A stretch of DNA of 64,000 bases from Desulfatibacillum alkenivorans DSM 16219 (GCF_900142135.1 NZ_FQZU01000008.1:146926-210925); one strand, 5' to 3'. Shown: positions 27,905 through 37,051, counted from the stretch's first letter. Made by a program: numbers and translations. The notes: generated by a model from the letters alone, not told the origin.

Positions 27905-27922
27905 ATTGCGAATGATCGCAAT
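27905..27922. promoter_or_regulatory. Perfect 7-bp dyad upstream of carA
   Basis: ATTGCGA and TCGCAAT flank ATGA. It sits 24 bases before the carA start codon, in the leader or promoter. It could be a repressor site or a small RNA hairpin. Confidence 0.4.
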
Positions 27923-28088
27923 TTACAATCCATTAGTATTACTTAACATTTTCCTGACGCGGATAAAGCGTCGGATTCCGCATATCATACCCACGGTTTT
28001 TATCAACCTGTTTTTCCCTGTTTTCAGGGGGGAGAGTCCGGTTGCATCCGCTTCGCCCTTTTTACGGAAAAATGCAACAGACGCATTT

Positions 28089-28104
28089 TGATATTCAAAT
28101 ATCA
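28089..28104. promoter_or_regulatory. Perfect 7-bp AT-rich dyad in the carA/transpeptidase divergent region
   Basis: TGATATT and AATATCA flank CA. It is about 200 bases before the L,D-transpeptidase gene and 210 before carA, in the most AT-rich part of the gap. It may be a regulator site or part of a promoter. Confidence 0.3.
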
Positions 28105-28302
28105 TACCATATATAAGGCGGCCGGTCTCACCATTTCTAAAATGCGCATTCAAGCCCCCTTCGTCCAGAAAAATTCGTTTAAATCCCGGCCTGCCTTGCG
28201 GACTTTATTCCTTTGACTTAACTTATGAAAAATTCAACAAAGGGATTGAACGGGGTAAAAATAAAAACGGTCGGACAGTTAGGTTCACAAGGAGACGCTT
28301 TC

Positions 28303-29994
28303 ATGAAATCCGGAGTCCAAGAACGCCTCGCGTTTTTTGCCGCTATATTAATCATTGCCTGGCTGTGGTTATGTTGTTTTTCCTCGTCCCCCATGGCGGC
28401 GGATATATCTGAAAACGTCCGTGAGAGAATCCGGCAGCGCATGGAATATACCGGAGGAAACGCCGTAACGGCCGCAGCCGAGACCATCTATTCTTCGGTG
28501 GCGCTCCCCCGTTTCTATGAGCAGCGGGGGTACAGCCCCGCATGGCTGGAGTCCGGCGCTCCTTCCTCCAACTGCCAGGCGCTTGTGAGGGCGGTTGGAA
28601 CGGCCGGGGATCATGGCTTGAACCCCTCCGAATATCATGTGGAAAAGATAGCAGGCCTTCTCACTGAAGTCGAGGCAAACCAGAGAGCTAAAAAACCCCT
28701 GAACCCGGGAAGGCTTGCAGACCTGGAATTCCTGCTTTCCGACGCTTTTCTCATATATGGCGCCCATCTTCTGGGCGGCAAGGTCAACCCGGAAACTATA
28801 GAGCCCGACTGGACGGCGGGAAAGCGGGAGGCTGATTTGGCGGCATTGCTCGCAGAGGCCCTTATAACCAATGATGTGGAAAAGGCTCTGAACTCCCTGG
28901 CTCCCCAGGATGCCGCCTACAGATCCATGCAGGGCGTATTAAAGCAGCTTCAAGCCGCGGCGCCGCGGCCTTCCGCGCCGCTGGTGCAGGCTGCGCCGTC
29001 TTTTAAACTTGGATTCCGCGGCCCTCAAACAGCCGCCCTGCGCGCCAGGCTGGAAGCGGCCGGTTATTTAAGCCAGGATTCCGAACAGGATAAAGAGGTT
29101 TTCAATGAAAGCCTGGAAGCGGCATTGAAGAAATTCCAGGCAAGTTGGGGCTTGGAGGCTGACGGAGTATGCGGCCCTGCCACCCTGAATGCTGTGAACC
29201 GGAGTGAAAAGGATAACATAGCCGCCATCAGGGCGAATCTTGAACGTTGGCGCTGGATGCCGCAGAATTTGGGAGACCGCCATATTCTTGTCAACATTGC
29301 GGACTTCCATCTTGCCGTGGTGGAAAACGGAGAAGAATTGCTGGCAATGAAGGCCATTGTGGGCAAACTCTATCGTAAAACCCCGGTTTTCAGCGGCCGT
29401 ATGACCTATCTGGTCATATCCCCTTATTGGGACGTACCTCCTTCCATAGCCCGCAAGGATAAATTGCCTTTGATGCAAAAGGATCCCAATTACCTTACGG
29501 CAAACAATTTCGTGGTGTACCAGGGCTGGGGCGCCGACTCCCGGGAGGTCGACCCCGCCTCGGTGGACTGGAAAACGCTTGGACCCGATAATTTCCCATA
29601 CAGGCTGCGTCAGCAGCCTGGGCCGGGAAATGCTCTGGGAAGAATCAAATTCATGTTTCCCAACAAACACAATGTATATATTCACGACACTCCTTCTCAT
29701 GACCTGTTTGCCAAGAGTCAAAGAAATTTCAGCTCCGGATGCATTCGAATCCAGGACCCCATAGGCCTGGCGGAATACCTTTTAAGAGACGTCCCAGGAT
29801 GGAGCAGGGCGGCCATCGAGGAGGCCGTGGAAAGGAGGGCTGAAAAGACAGTGACCCTTTCCCGTCCGATTCCGGTGCATGTTATGTATTTCACGGTCTT
29901 TGGCGACAATCAGGGACTGGTGCATTTTCGCAACGATATCTATGAGCGGGACGCCCGCCTTTTGGAAGCGCTGGATAGCAATGCTCAACAATAA
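28303..29994 (+). CDS. Periplasmic L,D-transpeptidase, YcbB/LdtD type
   Basis: Cross-links or remodels peptidoglycan by 3-3 bonds in the periplasm. The protein has 563 residues: a signal peptide/anchor (about 8-30), a YcbB-like scaffold region (SSVALPRFYEQRGYSPAWL), a peptidoglycan-binding domain (about 225-300, FGVxxGLEADGVCGPATLN-like: LEADGVCGPATLNAVN) and a YkuD catalytic domain (about 330-500) with IHDTPSHDLFAKS and the Cys site FSSGCIRIQDP. ATG 28303 is set by AAGGAG eight bases upstream, despite an open frame to 28225. It opens an envelope gene run; the M15-type peptidase gene follows within 30 bases. Confidence 0.92.
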   Translation: MKSGVQERLAFFAAILIIAWLWLCCFSSSPMAADISENVRERIRQRMEYTGGNAVTAAAETIYSSVALPRFYEQRGYSPAWLESGAPSSNCQALVRAVGTAGDHGLNPSEYHVEKIAGLLTEVEANQRAKKPLNPGRLADLEFLLSDAFLIYGAHLLGGKVNPETIEPDWTAGKREADLAALLAEALITNDVEKALNSLAPQDAAYRSMQGVLKQLQAAAPRPSAPLVQAAPSFKLGFRGPQTAALRARLEAAGYLSQDSEQDKEVFNESLEAALKKFQASWGLEADGVCGPATLNAVNRSEKDNIAAIRANLERWRWMPQNLGDRHILVNIADFHLAVVENGEELLAMKAIVGKLYRKTPVFSGRMTYLVISPYWDVPPSIARKDKLPLMQKDPNYLTANNFVVYQGWGADSREVDPASVDWKTLGPDNFPYRLRQQPGPGNALGRIKFMFPNKHNVYIHDTPSHDLFAKSQRNFSSGCIRIQDPIGLAEYLLRDVPGWSRAAIEEAVERRAEKTVTLSRPIPVHVMYFTVFGDNQGLVHFRNDIYERDARLLEALDSNAQQ

Positions 29995-30023
29995 TGCCTG
30001 TCCCCCCCCTGTTTGGAGCGATG

Positions 30024-30980
30024 ATGAATATGAAGGTTTTGGCCGCCATTTTATGTCTTGGCGTCCTGATAGGCGCCGCAGGAACCTGTTTCGCCGGATT
30101 CGACCCGCAAAAGGCCGGCTTTTCCATCCTGTTCCGGGACGAAATCCTGCCCTACAAAGTCATGGGCGTTTTCGCCATGCCCGGCCAGGTTTTGGAGTTC
30201 CGGGAAACAAAAGCAAAAGCAATTACCTGTGAAAGCCTCTCTGGCCAAGGCCGTTTTGAAAAAAAGGCGGAGCCTCATTGGGCCTTTCATTGCCCCTCTT
30301 CACCGGGATTGTATGCGCTTCTCATAAAAAGAAATGACTCCGAAACGCGGATGACGCTCAATCTCTTCGTCATGACGCCGTTCTCGTCCGTAAACAATGG
30401 AAGCCTGAACGGATACCGGATAGGCCAGTATCCAAAGGTGGACAAGAAAAAACTGCCCATCTACAAGTGGCCGGCGGGCTTCGTGGAGGTCACGGAGGAT
30501 AACCGGCGCACCCTGGTTTCGCCTCATTTCCGCCTGGAGCAGTTTCTCTGCAAGCAGGAAGGCGGCTACCCCAAATACCTCGTCCTTCGCGGTCTTCTTC
30601 TGCTCAAACTGGAAGCTATTCTGGAAGAAGTCAACAAACAGGGAATCGCAGCAAACAGTTTTCATGTTATGAGCGGCTACAGAACGCCTTATTACAACGA
30701 AGCCATAGGCAACGTGAAATACAGCAGACACCTATGGGGCGGGGCTGCGGACATTTTCATCGACGAAAATCCCGCCGACGGCATGATGGACGACCTCAAC
30801 GGCGATGGAAAGATAAACTATAGGGACTCCAGGGTGCTTTACGAAATCGTCGATAAACTCTACGGCAAAAAATGGTACGAACGCTTTGTGGGAGGCCTGG
30901 GGAACTATAAAAAAACGTCTCAACACGGGCCTTTTGTGCACGTGGACGTCCGCGGATTCCGGGCCAGGTGGGGCGACTAA
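30024..30980 (+). CDS. Secreted M15-type (D-Ala-D-Ala carboxypeptidase-like) peptidase
   Basis: Periplasmic peptidase of about 318 residues with signal peptide (VLAAILCLGVLIGAAGTCFA). The C-terminal half (about 175-318) resembles peptidase M15A/VanY-like enzymes: SGYRTPYYNEAIG, the zinc motif SRHLWGGAADIFID (H-x6-D) and the second ligand pair in FVHVDVRG. A calcium-loop-like sequence DLNGDGKINYRD lies between them. The N-terminal 170 residues are unassigned. Start uncertain: ATGs at 30021, 30024 and 30030 follow TTTGGAGCG; the ATG at 29994, overlapping the transpeptidase stop, has no such site. Pairing with the L,D-transpeptidase suggests joint murein remodelling. Confidence 0.85.
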   Translation: MNMKVLAAILCLGVLIGAAGTCFAGFDPQKAGFSILFRDEILPYKVMGVFAMPGQVLEFRETKAKAITCESLSGQGRFEKKAEPHWAFHCPSSPGLYALLIKRNDSETRMTLNLFVMTPFSSVNNGSLNGYRIGQYPKVDKKKLPIYKWPAGFVEVTEDNRRTLVSPHFRLEQFLCKQEGGYPKYLVLRGLLLLKLEAILEEVNKQGIAANSFHVMSGYRTPYYNEAIGNVKYSRHLWGGAADIFIDENPADGMMDDLNGDGKINYRDSRVLYEIVDKLYGKKWYERFVGGLGNYKKTSQHGPFVHVDVRGFRARWGD

Positions 30981-31133
30981 AGACCGAAGCATCCAATTAG
31001 GGCTTCTGATTTGCCAGCCTGCATTTGGCCTGAACGGCATCCCGCTTGTTATTTGCAGCCGCCTGTGCCATAATGAATATAAACATCGTTTTTTATAATT
31101 TTATCCGCTCCGCTTGCCTTGGCCTTGATAAAA

Positions 31134-33071
31134 ATGCGAGTTGCAACTTCTTTAAAAACAACCGGTTTCGTCCTGGCGTTATGCATGCTCTGCCTGCTGG
31201 CCGCCGCACGTGTTTCAGCCGAGATGGACTGGACCGAGTTGGAGCCCGACGCAGAAGCCGCCCATCAAAAGGAGTTCCGCCAAAAAACCAGCCATTTGGA
31301 CAACCTCATCGAAAAAGGCGCATACGTTGAAGCTGTGGAATACGTCTTTGGCGAGGCGGCGCCCATGCCCAAGGAGTATCGCAAAAAGGCCGTGGACAAT
31401 GCCGTGGACGAAATCCGGCGCCGATACGATTCCGGCGAGCGCGCAGAGGCGGCTCTGGAAATCATGGACCTGGCCATTCGTTTTTCCGACGTCAAGGTGC
31501 TTAAAAGAGCCAGGAACCGCTTGTTCGCTTCATTGGCGGAGGACTGGCGGCGAGGTGTAAAAAGCGGGGTGGAAAGCGTCGATCCTCCCGAACAGGTCGA
31601 CGGCGCCATGTGCGTCCTGGCCCGGGGCTTGACTTCATGGGGGCGGCGCAATTTCCGCAAGCATCCGGACCGGGGGTTGGCGGCCATGGAGTTGGCGCAG
31701 TTCTATTGTCCGGAGGGCGCGGACATCGCCTATAATCTGGGCGTAGCCCAATACCGGACCGGAAGCGTCTCCGAGGCTCGTAAAACCTGGAAGGAACTGG
31801 TGGGAGTGCGCTCCTGGGACACGGTTTTGCTCTGCAATTTGGGCTGGCTTTGCCTGGAGACAGGCGACGTGGATCAAGCCGATCACTATGCCATGCAAGC
31901 CCTGGCCGCCGCCCCGGATTCCCCCAACGCCATGGCCATCCGCTTGGAAGTGCTGTTCGCCCGAGGGCAATACACAAATGCCGTGCAGATGGTTTTCGCC
32001 AACGAACGCCAGACAACGCCCCGGTATGAAGAACGCGCCGTCGCATATGCGGTTGCAGCAGGTTGGAAGGCGTTTCAGGCCGGAGGCGGACAGGACGCGC
32101 TTGCAAGCATGGAAAGCCTGGCGGAAGAATATCCCCAGGCGGAGCCTTTTTCTCAGGCGGCGTCGGCCATGAAGGATGCACTGGAAGGCCGGCCGGCTCA
32201 TTTGCCCGAGACAGCTTCCCTGCCGCATCTCCGCGCCCCCGGAGATCCCATTTACCCCCCGGACCATGGCGTTGCGTTCGATCCTCTATCAATTGACCAG
32301 GGGCCGAAATTCGATCGAAAAGAAGACGGCGCCTTCGCCCTGGTTGTGGGCCTGAAAAATTACAAACACATGATAGGCCCTCGTTACGCCGAAAAAGACG
32401 CCCTGATGTTTCGCGATCTGCTGCTCTCCTGCATGGGCTTTCCCAATGAGAAGCGGAATATTCGACTCAACCTCGGCACGGAAGCCAAATCCGGCGATCT
32501 CCGCCAAAACCTGGCCTGGCTGGGAAGAAAGGCTTCCGAAAACCCGGGCGCCCTGGTCATCCTGTATTTTTCCGGCAAAGGCATGCCGGTGTATGCCGAG
32601 GACAAGCATACCGTCCTGGATTGCCTGATCCTGCCTTATGACGCAGACCCGGACCACCCGGAGAAAGGCCAGCCCATTTCGCTGTCCGAGATCAAGAGGG
32701 CTTTTTCTAACAGCGGCTCCTCCAACGTGTACATTATTTTGGATGCGGGCTTTTACGGAGACGGAAAATCCGTGGGCCTGGGCAAAGGCGTGGTTCCCGC
32801 GCCGGTTACGGATCTTTTTGCGGCCGGGGCATCCATCCTGACGGCGGCGGGCGTGACGCGAGAGGCGGTGGAGCTTCCTCCGGGCGAGCAGGGGGCTTTC
32901 AGTTATTTTTTGTTTGAAGCCTTAATGGGGAAGGGCGATTTGAATCAGGACGGCTGGGTGGACGCCCGGGAGGCGTTTGACTGGGCCTCCTGGGAAATGA
33001 AGGAGCAAGGCGTCATGCAAATTCCCTATGCGGAAATCAACAACCCTGTGAAGCTGAGCAAGGTGAAGTGA
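31134..33071 (+). CDS. Exported caspase-fold (Peptidase C14-like) protein lacking the catalytic His and Cys
   Basis: A 645-residue protein with signal peptide (TGFVLALCMLCLLAAARVSA). The middle third (about 170-340) has helical, TPR-like repeats (AYNLGVAQYRTGSVSEARK, LCNLGWLCLETGDVDQA). Residues about 400-645 match the caspase/metacaspase fold: FALVVGLKNYKHM, AEKDALMFRDLLLSCMGF, VILYFSGKGMPVY and YIILDAGFYGDG. In active members these are SGHG and DACFSG; here Lys482 replaces His and Gly539 replaces Cys, so it should be a non-catalytic pseudopeptidase. An EF-hand-like loop, DLNQDGWVDAREAF, starts near 602. ATG 31134 is used; no strong ribosome-binding site is seen. The FGE-like gene starts one base after its stop. 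Confidence 0.85.
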   Translation: MRVATSLKTTGFVLALCMLCLLAAARVSAEMDWTELEPDAEAAHQKEFRQKTSHLDNLIEKGAYVEAVEYVFGEAAPMPKEYRKKAVDNAVDEIRRRYDSGERAEAALEIMDLAIRFSDVKVLKRARNRLFASLAEDWRRGVKSGVESVDPPEQVDGAMCVLARGLTSWGRRNFRKHPDRGLAAMELAQFYCPEGADIAYNLGVAQYRTGSVSEARKTWKELVGVRSWDTVLLCNLGWLCLETGDVDQADHYAMQALAAAPDSPNAMAIRLEVLFARGQYTNAVQMVFANERQTTPRYEERAVAYAVAAGWKAFQAGGGQDALASMESLAEEYPQAEPFSQAASAMKDALEGRPAHLPETASLPHLRAPGDPIYPPDHGVAFDPLSIDQGPKFDRKEDGAFALVVGLKNYKHMIGPRYAEKDALMFRDLLLSCMGFPNEKRNIRLNLGTEAKSGDLRQNLAWLGRKASENPGALVILYFSGKGMPVYAEDKHTVLDCLILPYDADPDHPEKGQPISLSEIKRAFSNSGSSNVYIILDAGFYGDGKSVGLGKGVVPAPVTDLFAAGASILTAAGVTREAVELPPGEQGAFSYFLFEALMGKGDLNQDGWVDAREAFDWASWEMKEQGVMQIPYAEINNPVKLSKVK

Positions 33072-33072
33072 A

Positions 33073-33996
33073 TTGGCAAAACAGCTGCTTTCCATAACCG
33101 CTTTAATCTTCCTGGTCGCTGTGTTCGCCGTCCCCGTTGCGGCCCATCAGCCCAAGATAGGCATGGACCTTTCGTGGAGAATCATATCCAGCAAGGGCGA
33201 CGCCCCCACCGAACCCCGGGACAAGCCCGGTGACGTGTTTGTAGAGCCGGTCACGGGCATGGAGTTCGTTTTCATTCCCGGCCAATGCTTTGTGATGGGG
33301 AGCACCGAAAAAACCGATCCGGATCGCTATCAGGACGAAGGGCCGGTCCATAAAGTTTGCCTGGACGGCTTTTGGATGGGCAGATACGAGGTTACAAACG
33401 CCCAATATCATTTTTTTCGCCCGGGACACGACAGCGGGGAATACGAAGGCCATCCCCTGAACATGGACGCCCAGCCCGTGGTCAACGTCTCGTGGAAAAA
33501 CGCCCGGGCATTCGCCATCTGGCTGTCCGCCCAAAACCAGGGGCAGTACTCCTTTTGGCTGCCCACCGAAGCGGAGTGGGAGTTCGCCTGCAGGGCGGGG
33601 ACCGGGACGTCCAGATATTGGGGCGACGACGTGTCCCAAACCTGCCTATACGCCAATGTGGCGGACCAAACCGCCGGGAAGTACTGGCCCGCCTGGAATG
33701 TGCACCCCTGCAACGACGGCTTCGCCGTGTCGGCGCCCGTGGGCAGCTTTTCTCCCAATGCATTCGGGTTGTACGATATGATGGGCAATGTCTGGGAAGC
33801 CTGCCAGGATTGGAAAGCCCCCTACCGCCCGGGCGAGCAAGTCAACCCCGCCGGCCCTCAAACCGGCAAACGCCGCATGGTGCGGGGCGGAAGCTGGGAT
33901 AATGAAAGCCGGGGCATACGCAGCGCCAACCGCAGTTACGCCACTCCTTCCTTTAAACGCTACAATAACGGATTCCGTCTGGTAAGAACCCGATAA
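33073..33996 (+). CDS. Exported FGE-sulfatase (SUMF1) fold protein without catalytic cysteines
   Basis: A 307-residue protein with an N-terminal signal peptide. It matches the formylglycine-generating-enzyme fold: GMEFVFIPGQCFVMGS, HKVCLDGFWMGRYEVTNAQY, PVVNVSWKNARAFAIWLS, FWLPTEAEWEFACRAG, NAFGLYDMMGNVWEACQDW and MVRGGSWDNESRG. True FGEs have a Cys pair in the region after RGGS; here SWDNESRGIRSANR has none, so a formylglycine-forming role is unlikely. TTG is the start codon, one base after the preceding stop. Adjacency to the pseudocaspase parallels known pairings of caspase-like and FGE-fold domains in bacteria (inference). Role unknown. Confidence 0.85.
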   Translation: MAKQLLSITALIFLVAVFAVPVAAHQPKIGMDLSWRIISSKGDAPTEPRDKPGDVFVEPVTGMEFVFIPGQCFVMGSTEKTDPDRYQDEGPVHKVCLDGFWMGRYEVTNAQYHFFRPGHDSGEYEGHPLNMDAQPVVNVSWKNARAFAIWLSAQNQGQYSFWLPTEAEWEFACRAGTGTSRYWGDDVSQTCLYANVADQTAGKYWPAWNVHPCNDGFAVSAPVGSFSPNAFGLYDMMGNVWEACQDWKAPYRPGEQVNPAGPQTGKRRMVRGGSWDNESRGIRSANRSYATPSFKRYNNGFRLVRTR

Positions 33997-34104
33997 AATT
34001 AATTAGGTTGACGCCGCTCAGAATTGCATTAGCTTAATTCTTGGTGGAAACGGGGCCTGTCGGAAACAGTAGTCTTCAGATCTTTTTTGCGAGGACGGTT
34101 TCAA

Positions 34105-35085
34105 ATGGAAATCCAAGAAATCACCCAGGAAGTTGAAAAACAAAATGTGGTAATCCGCCAGGTCATGGCGGAGGTGGAAAAGGTGATCGTAGGCCAGAAA
34201 GACCTGCTGGAACGGCTCATGGTCGGTCTGCTCTGCGACGGGCACCTTTTGCTGGAAGGGTTGCCGGGCCTGGCCAAGACCACGGCCATCAGGACCTTGG
34301 CGGCGGCCATTGACGTGGGCTTTCAAAGAATTCAGTTCACGCCCGACCTGCTGCCCGCGGACATTTTGGGCACCCAGATCTTTCGGCCGGACACCGGACA
34401 GTTCGTCATCCGGAAAGGGCCGATCTTCAACAACATTATTCTGGCCGACGAAATCAACCGTGCTCCGGCGAAGGTGCAAAGCGCCCTGCTGGAGGCCATG
34501 AGCGAACGCCAGATCACCCTGGCCGGTAAATGTTTTGAGCTGGAAAAGCCCTTTATGGTGCTGGCCACCCAAAACCCCATCGAACAGGAAGGGACCTATC
34601 CTTTGCCTGAAGCCCAGGTGGACCGGTTTATGTTGAAAATCAACGTGACCTATCCCACCGAAGCCCAGGAAAAGGAGATCATGAACCGCGTCCGCCAGGG
34701 CGTCACCGAAAACGTGTGCTCAGCCGTGTCTTCCCAATCCATTGACGAGGCGAAAAAGGCAGTGCAGGCCGTGCACATGGAAGAAAAAATCACGGACTAC
34801 ATTATCTCTCTGGTCAGGGCCACCCGCGATCCCGCCGCCTATGGCCTGGATTCGCAAAACCTCATACGCTACGGGGCCTCCCCCCGGGCTTCCATCTATC
34901 TTGGCGCAGCAGCCAGAGCCCACGCGTGCATCAACGGCCGCGCCTATGTAATCCCGCAGGACGTCAAAGCCATGGCTCCGGACGTGCTTCGCCACCGTAT
35001 CATGGTCAGTTACGAGGCGGAGGCCGAAGGAATCGACTCTGACCAACTGATTAAAACCTTGCTCGAGAGGATCGAAGTCCCCTGA
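34105..35085 (+). CDS. moxR: MoxR-family AAA+ ATPase
   Basis: Cytoplasmic AAA+ chaperone-like ATPase, 326 residues. Walker A is LLLEGLPGLAKTTAIRTL (the GLAKT form typical of MoxR), Walker B is NIILADEINRAPAKVQSALL, followed by VLATQNPIEQEGTYPLPEAQ and the sensor 2 region YGASPRASIYL. ATG 34105 follows GAGGACGG by six bases. It heads the MoxR-DUF58-Bat run; MoxR proteins act with von Willebrand A proteins to insert cofactors or mature membrane complexes. A diverged duplicate of its last codons lies just downstream. Confidence 0.94.
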   Translation: MEIQEITQEVEKQNVVIRQVMAEVEKVIVGQKDLLERLMVGLLCDGHLLLEGLPGLAKTTAIRTLAAAIDVGFQRIQFTPDLLPADILGTQIFRPDTGQFVIRKGPIFNNIILADEINRAPAKVQSALLEAMSERQITLAGKCFELEKPFMVLATQNPIEQEGTYPLPEAQVDRFMLKINVTYPTEAQEKEIMNRVRQGVTENVCSAVSSQSIDEAKKAVQAVHMEEKITDYIISLVRATRDPAAYGLDSQNLIRYGASPRASIYLGAAARAHACINGRAYVIPQDVKAMAPDVLRHRIMVSYEAEAEGIDSDQLIKTLLERIEVP

Positions 35086-35115
35086 CAACCTTGCCAGGCA
35101 AGGGCCAGGAGAGTT

Positions 35116-35163
35116 GAGCCTGACCAACTGACATGAAACCTGTTGGAACGGATTGAAGTTCCC
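35116..35163 (+). pseudogene. Relic of a second moxR 3' end
   Basis: In the frame starting at 35116, this stretch reads EPDQL, T-stop-N, then LLERIEVP, matching the real MoxR end DSDQLIKTLLERIEVP at 35038-35082. Differences within LLERIEVP are all synonymous (for example TTG-CTC-GAG-AGG-ATC versus CTG-TTG-GAA-CGG-ATT). The in-frame TGA kills it. It looks like the remaining tail of a diverged moxR copy. Confidence 0.72.
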
Positions 35164-35189
35164 CAAAATCAAATGATGGCGATGGAATT

Positions 35190-36077
35190 ATGCTGCCCAA
35201 GGAACTAATCGGGAAAATTCAAAAATTCCATTTCCGTACACGCTTTTTGGCCAATGACCTGTTCGCGGGCCAGTACGTGAGCGCCTTTAAAGGCAAGGGT
35301 ATGGAATTTGCCGAAGTGCGGGAGTACGTCCCGGGCGATGACGTGCGGGACATCGACTGGAACGTCACCGCCCGTATGGGGCATCCCTACGTCAAGGTGT
35401 TCTCCGAAGAAAGGGAGCTGACCGTTCTGCTGCTCCTGGACCTTTCGGCCTCCAACCTGTTCGGGACCTCCAAGCGCTTCAAACGGGAATTGGCTGCAGA
35501 GGTCGCCGGTCTGCTGGCTTTTACGGCCGTACGCACCAACGACAAAGTGGGAGCCATCCTGTTTTCCGACAAGGTGGAACGTTTCATCCCGCCGAAAAAA
35601 GGCGCCGGCCATGTCTGGGGCTTGATCCGGGACATTTTCTCCCACGAGCCTCAGTCCGCAGCTACCAACCTGAGCGCTCCCCTGGATCATCTGAACAAGC
35701 TGGTGCGCCGCCACGCCGTGGTGTTTCTGATCTCGGACTTCATGGTTCCTGAGTTCGATCATAAAACCCAGACCTCCATGTACCTGGCGTCCCGCAAGCA
35801 CGACCTTACGGCCATCCGAATCCAGGACCCTGCGGAGCGCATCCTGCCCAACGTGGGCCTTGTCTGGATGCGGGACCCGGAAACCGGACAGGCCCTGGCC
35901 GTCGATACATCCAATAAGGGAGTCCGCCGCCGGTGGGAGGAGGACGTGGCCCGCCGGGACGCCGAGCTGAAGACCTTGCTCACAAAATCCGGCGTGGACA
36001 GGGTGGAGCTTTCCACGGGCGGGTCCGTGGTCCAGCCCCTGACGGAATATTTCCGCAGAAGGGAGGCGCGCAAATGA
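35190..36077 (+). CDS. DUF58 domain protein (von Willebrand A-like, MoxR partner)
   Basis: A 295-residue cytoplasmic protein of the DUF58 family, regular partners of MoxR ATPases. FRTRFLANDLFAGQYVSAFKG, FAEVREYVPGDDVRDIDWNV and the MIDAS-like LLLLDLSASNLFG are diagnostic. The C-terminus contains the arginine-rich segment GVRRRWEEDVARRD. The start follows GGCGATGGAATT, a weak site. Its stop overlaps the next start as ATGA. Expected to link MoxR to the Bat membrane proteins. Confidence 0.92.
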   Translation: MLPKELIGKIQKFHFRTRFLANDLFAGQYVSAFKGKGMEFAEVREYVPGDDVRDIDWNVTARMGHPYVKVFSEERELTVLLLLDLSASNLFGTSKRFKRELAAEVAGLLAFTAVRTNDKVGAILFSDKVERFIPPKKGAGHVWGLIRDIFSHEPQSAATNLSAPLDHLNKLVRRHAVVFLISDFMVPEFDHKTQTSMYLASRKHDLTAIRIQDPAERILPNVGLVWMRDPETGQALAVDTSNKGVRRRWEEDVARRDAELKTLLTKSGVDRVELSTGGSVVQPLTEYFRRREARK

Positions 36078-37045
36078 AACGCTCCCTGAATATTCTGCTT
36101 ATATTGCTGATCTTCCTGTTCTCGTCCGCGCCGCTGTGGGCGGACGAGACGGCAAAGGCTCAGCCTTCCTGGAACGCCAGGTTCTTGGCCGAAAAAGCCG
36201 TGCTGGGAGAACCGGTCTCCCTCAGCCTGGAAGCCTCCCTGCCCGAGGGAGCGGCGCTTACCGATCCGGCGGAGATAACCGGTCTGGACGACCTGGTGAT
36301 CCTGGATAAAAAACGCACCAAAAACGGGCTGGAGCTTTCTTTGCTGGTCAACTCTCTGGACAGCTTCAAGGTTCCCGGTTTCAGCGTGGCTTTTATTAAC
36401 AAGGACGGCGCCAGGCAATGGCTGGATTTTTCCTCCCAGGAAATTCAGGTGGACAACGGCCTGCCTGACGATCCCTCCAAATTGCAGCCCCGGCCCATCA
36501 AAGGCCTGATTCCCGGCAAATCGTTTTTCAGCAAATATGCGCCGTGGATCGGAGCCGGGCTGCTTTTATTGGCCCTGGCCGCCTTCGCCCTGTGGTTCTA
36601 TTTGCGGAGCCGCCGCATCCAAACCCTGGAAATCCAGACCGCCGCTCCCCATGAAGTCGCCCTGGAAAACCTGGACAAGCTGGAGTCGTGGTGGGCTTCC
36701 AAAGGCGAGGACAAGGAAGGCTATTTCAGGCTGTCAGCCATTGTCCGGGCTTATATGGGCGCCATCAGGCCCTTTCCCGCCGAGGAATTGACCACCTCGG
36801 AAATCCGGGCCCGCGTCCGGGAGCGAGAGGATCGGGAAATCATGCCCTTGTTGGAAGAGGCGGACATGGTCAAGTTCGCAAAGGCCCGTATCGCCGAGGC
36901 GACCCGGAAGGAGCACATCGCCATGGCGCGGGATTACGTGAACAAAACCTGTTCCTGGATGGAGGAAGTGCAGGAAGTTCAGGCCGAGGTTGTGGACAAC
37001 GAAGTAAAGCCAAGCCCGGCGGAATTCAAAGGAAAGGCGGAGTAG
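36074..37045 (+). CDS. Single-pass membrane protein of the Bat operon (BatD/DUF4381-like)
   Basis: A 323-residue protein with signal peptide (SLNILLILLIFLFSSAPLWA), a periplasmic beta-rich part (about 25-150), one membrane helix (about 155-178, WIGAGLLLLALAAFALWFYL) and a cytoplasmic tail (YFRLSAIVRAYMGAIRPF). Position between DUF58 and batA, and the helix-plus-tail design, match the DUF4381/BatD-like member of MoxR operons. ATG 36074 overlaps the DUF58 stop; the open frame upstream to 35933 overlaps DUF58 and is rejected. BatA follows after 6 bases. Confidence 0.75.
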   Translation: MKRSLNILLILLIFLFSSAPLWADETAKAQPSWNARFLAEKAVLGEPVSLSLEASLPEGAALTDPAEITGLDDLVILDKKRTKNGLELSLLVNSLDSFKVPGFSVAFINKDGARQWLDFSSQEIQVDNGLPDDPSKLQPRPIKGLIPGKSFFSKYAPWIGAGLLLLALAAFALWFYLRSRRIQTLEIQTAAPHEVALENLDKLESWWASKGEDKEGYFRLSAIVRAYMGAIRPFPAEELTTSEIRARVREREDREIMPLLEEADMVKFAKARIAEATRKEHIAMARDYVNKTCSWMEEVQEVQAEVVDNEVKPSPAEFKGKAE

Positions 37046-37051
37046 GGCGTT

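Larger units (their letters stand above)
27882..28302. other. 421-base divergent region between carA and the L,D-transpeptidase gene
   Basis: AT-rich, no genes. It contains two perfect dyads: ATTGCGA-ATGA-TCGCAAT at 27905-27922 (carA side) and TGATATT-CA-AATATCA at 28089-28104. The start of the open frame at 28225 has no ribosome-binding site and is not taken as the transpeptidase start. Confidence 0.55.
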
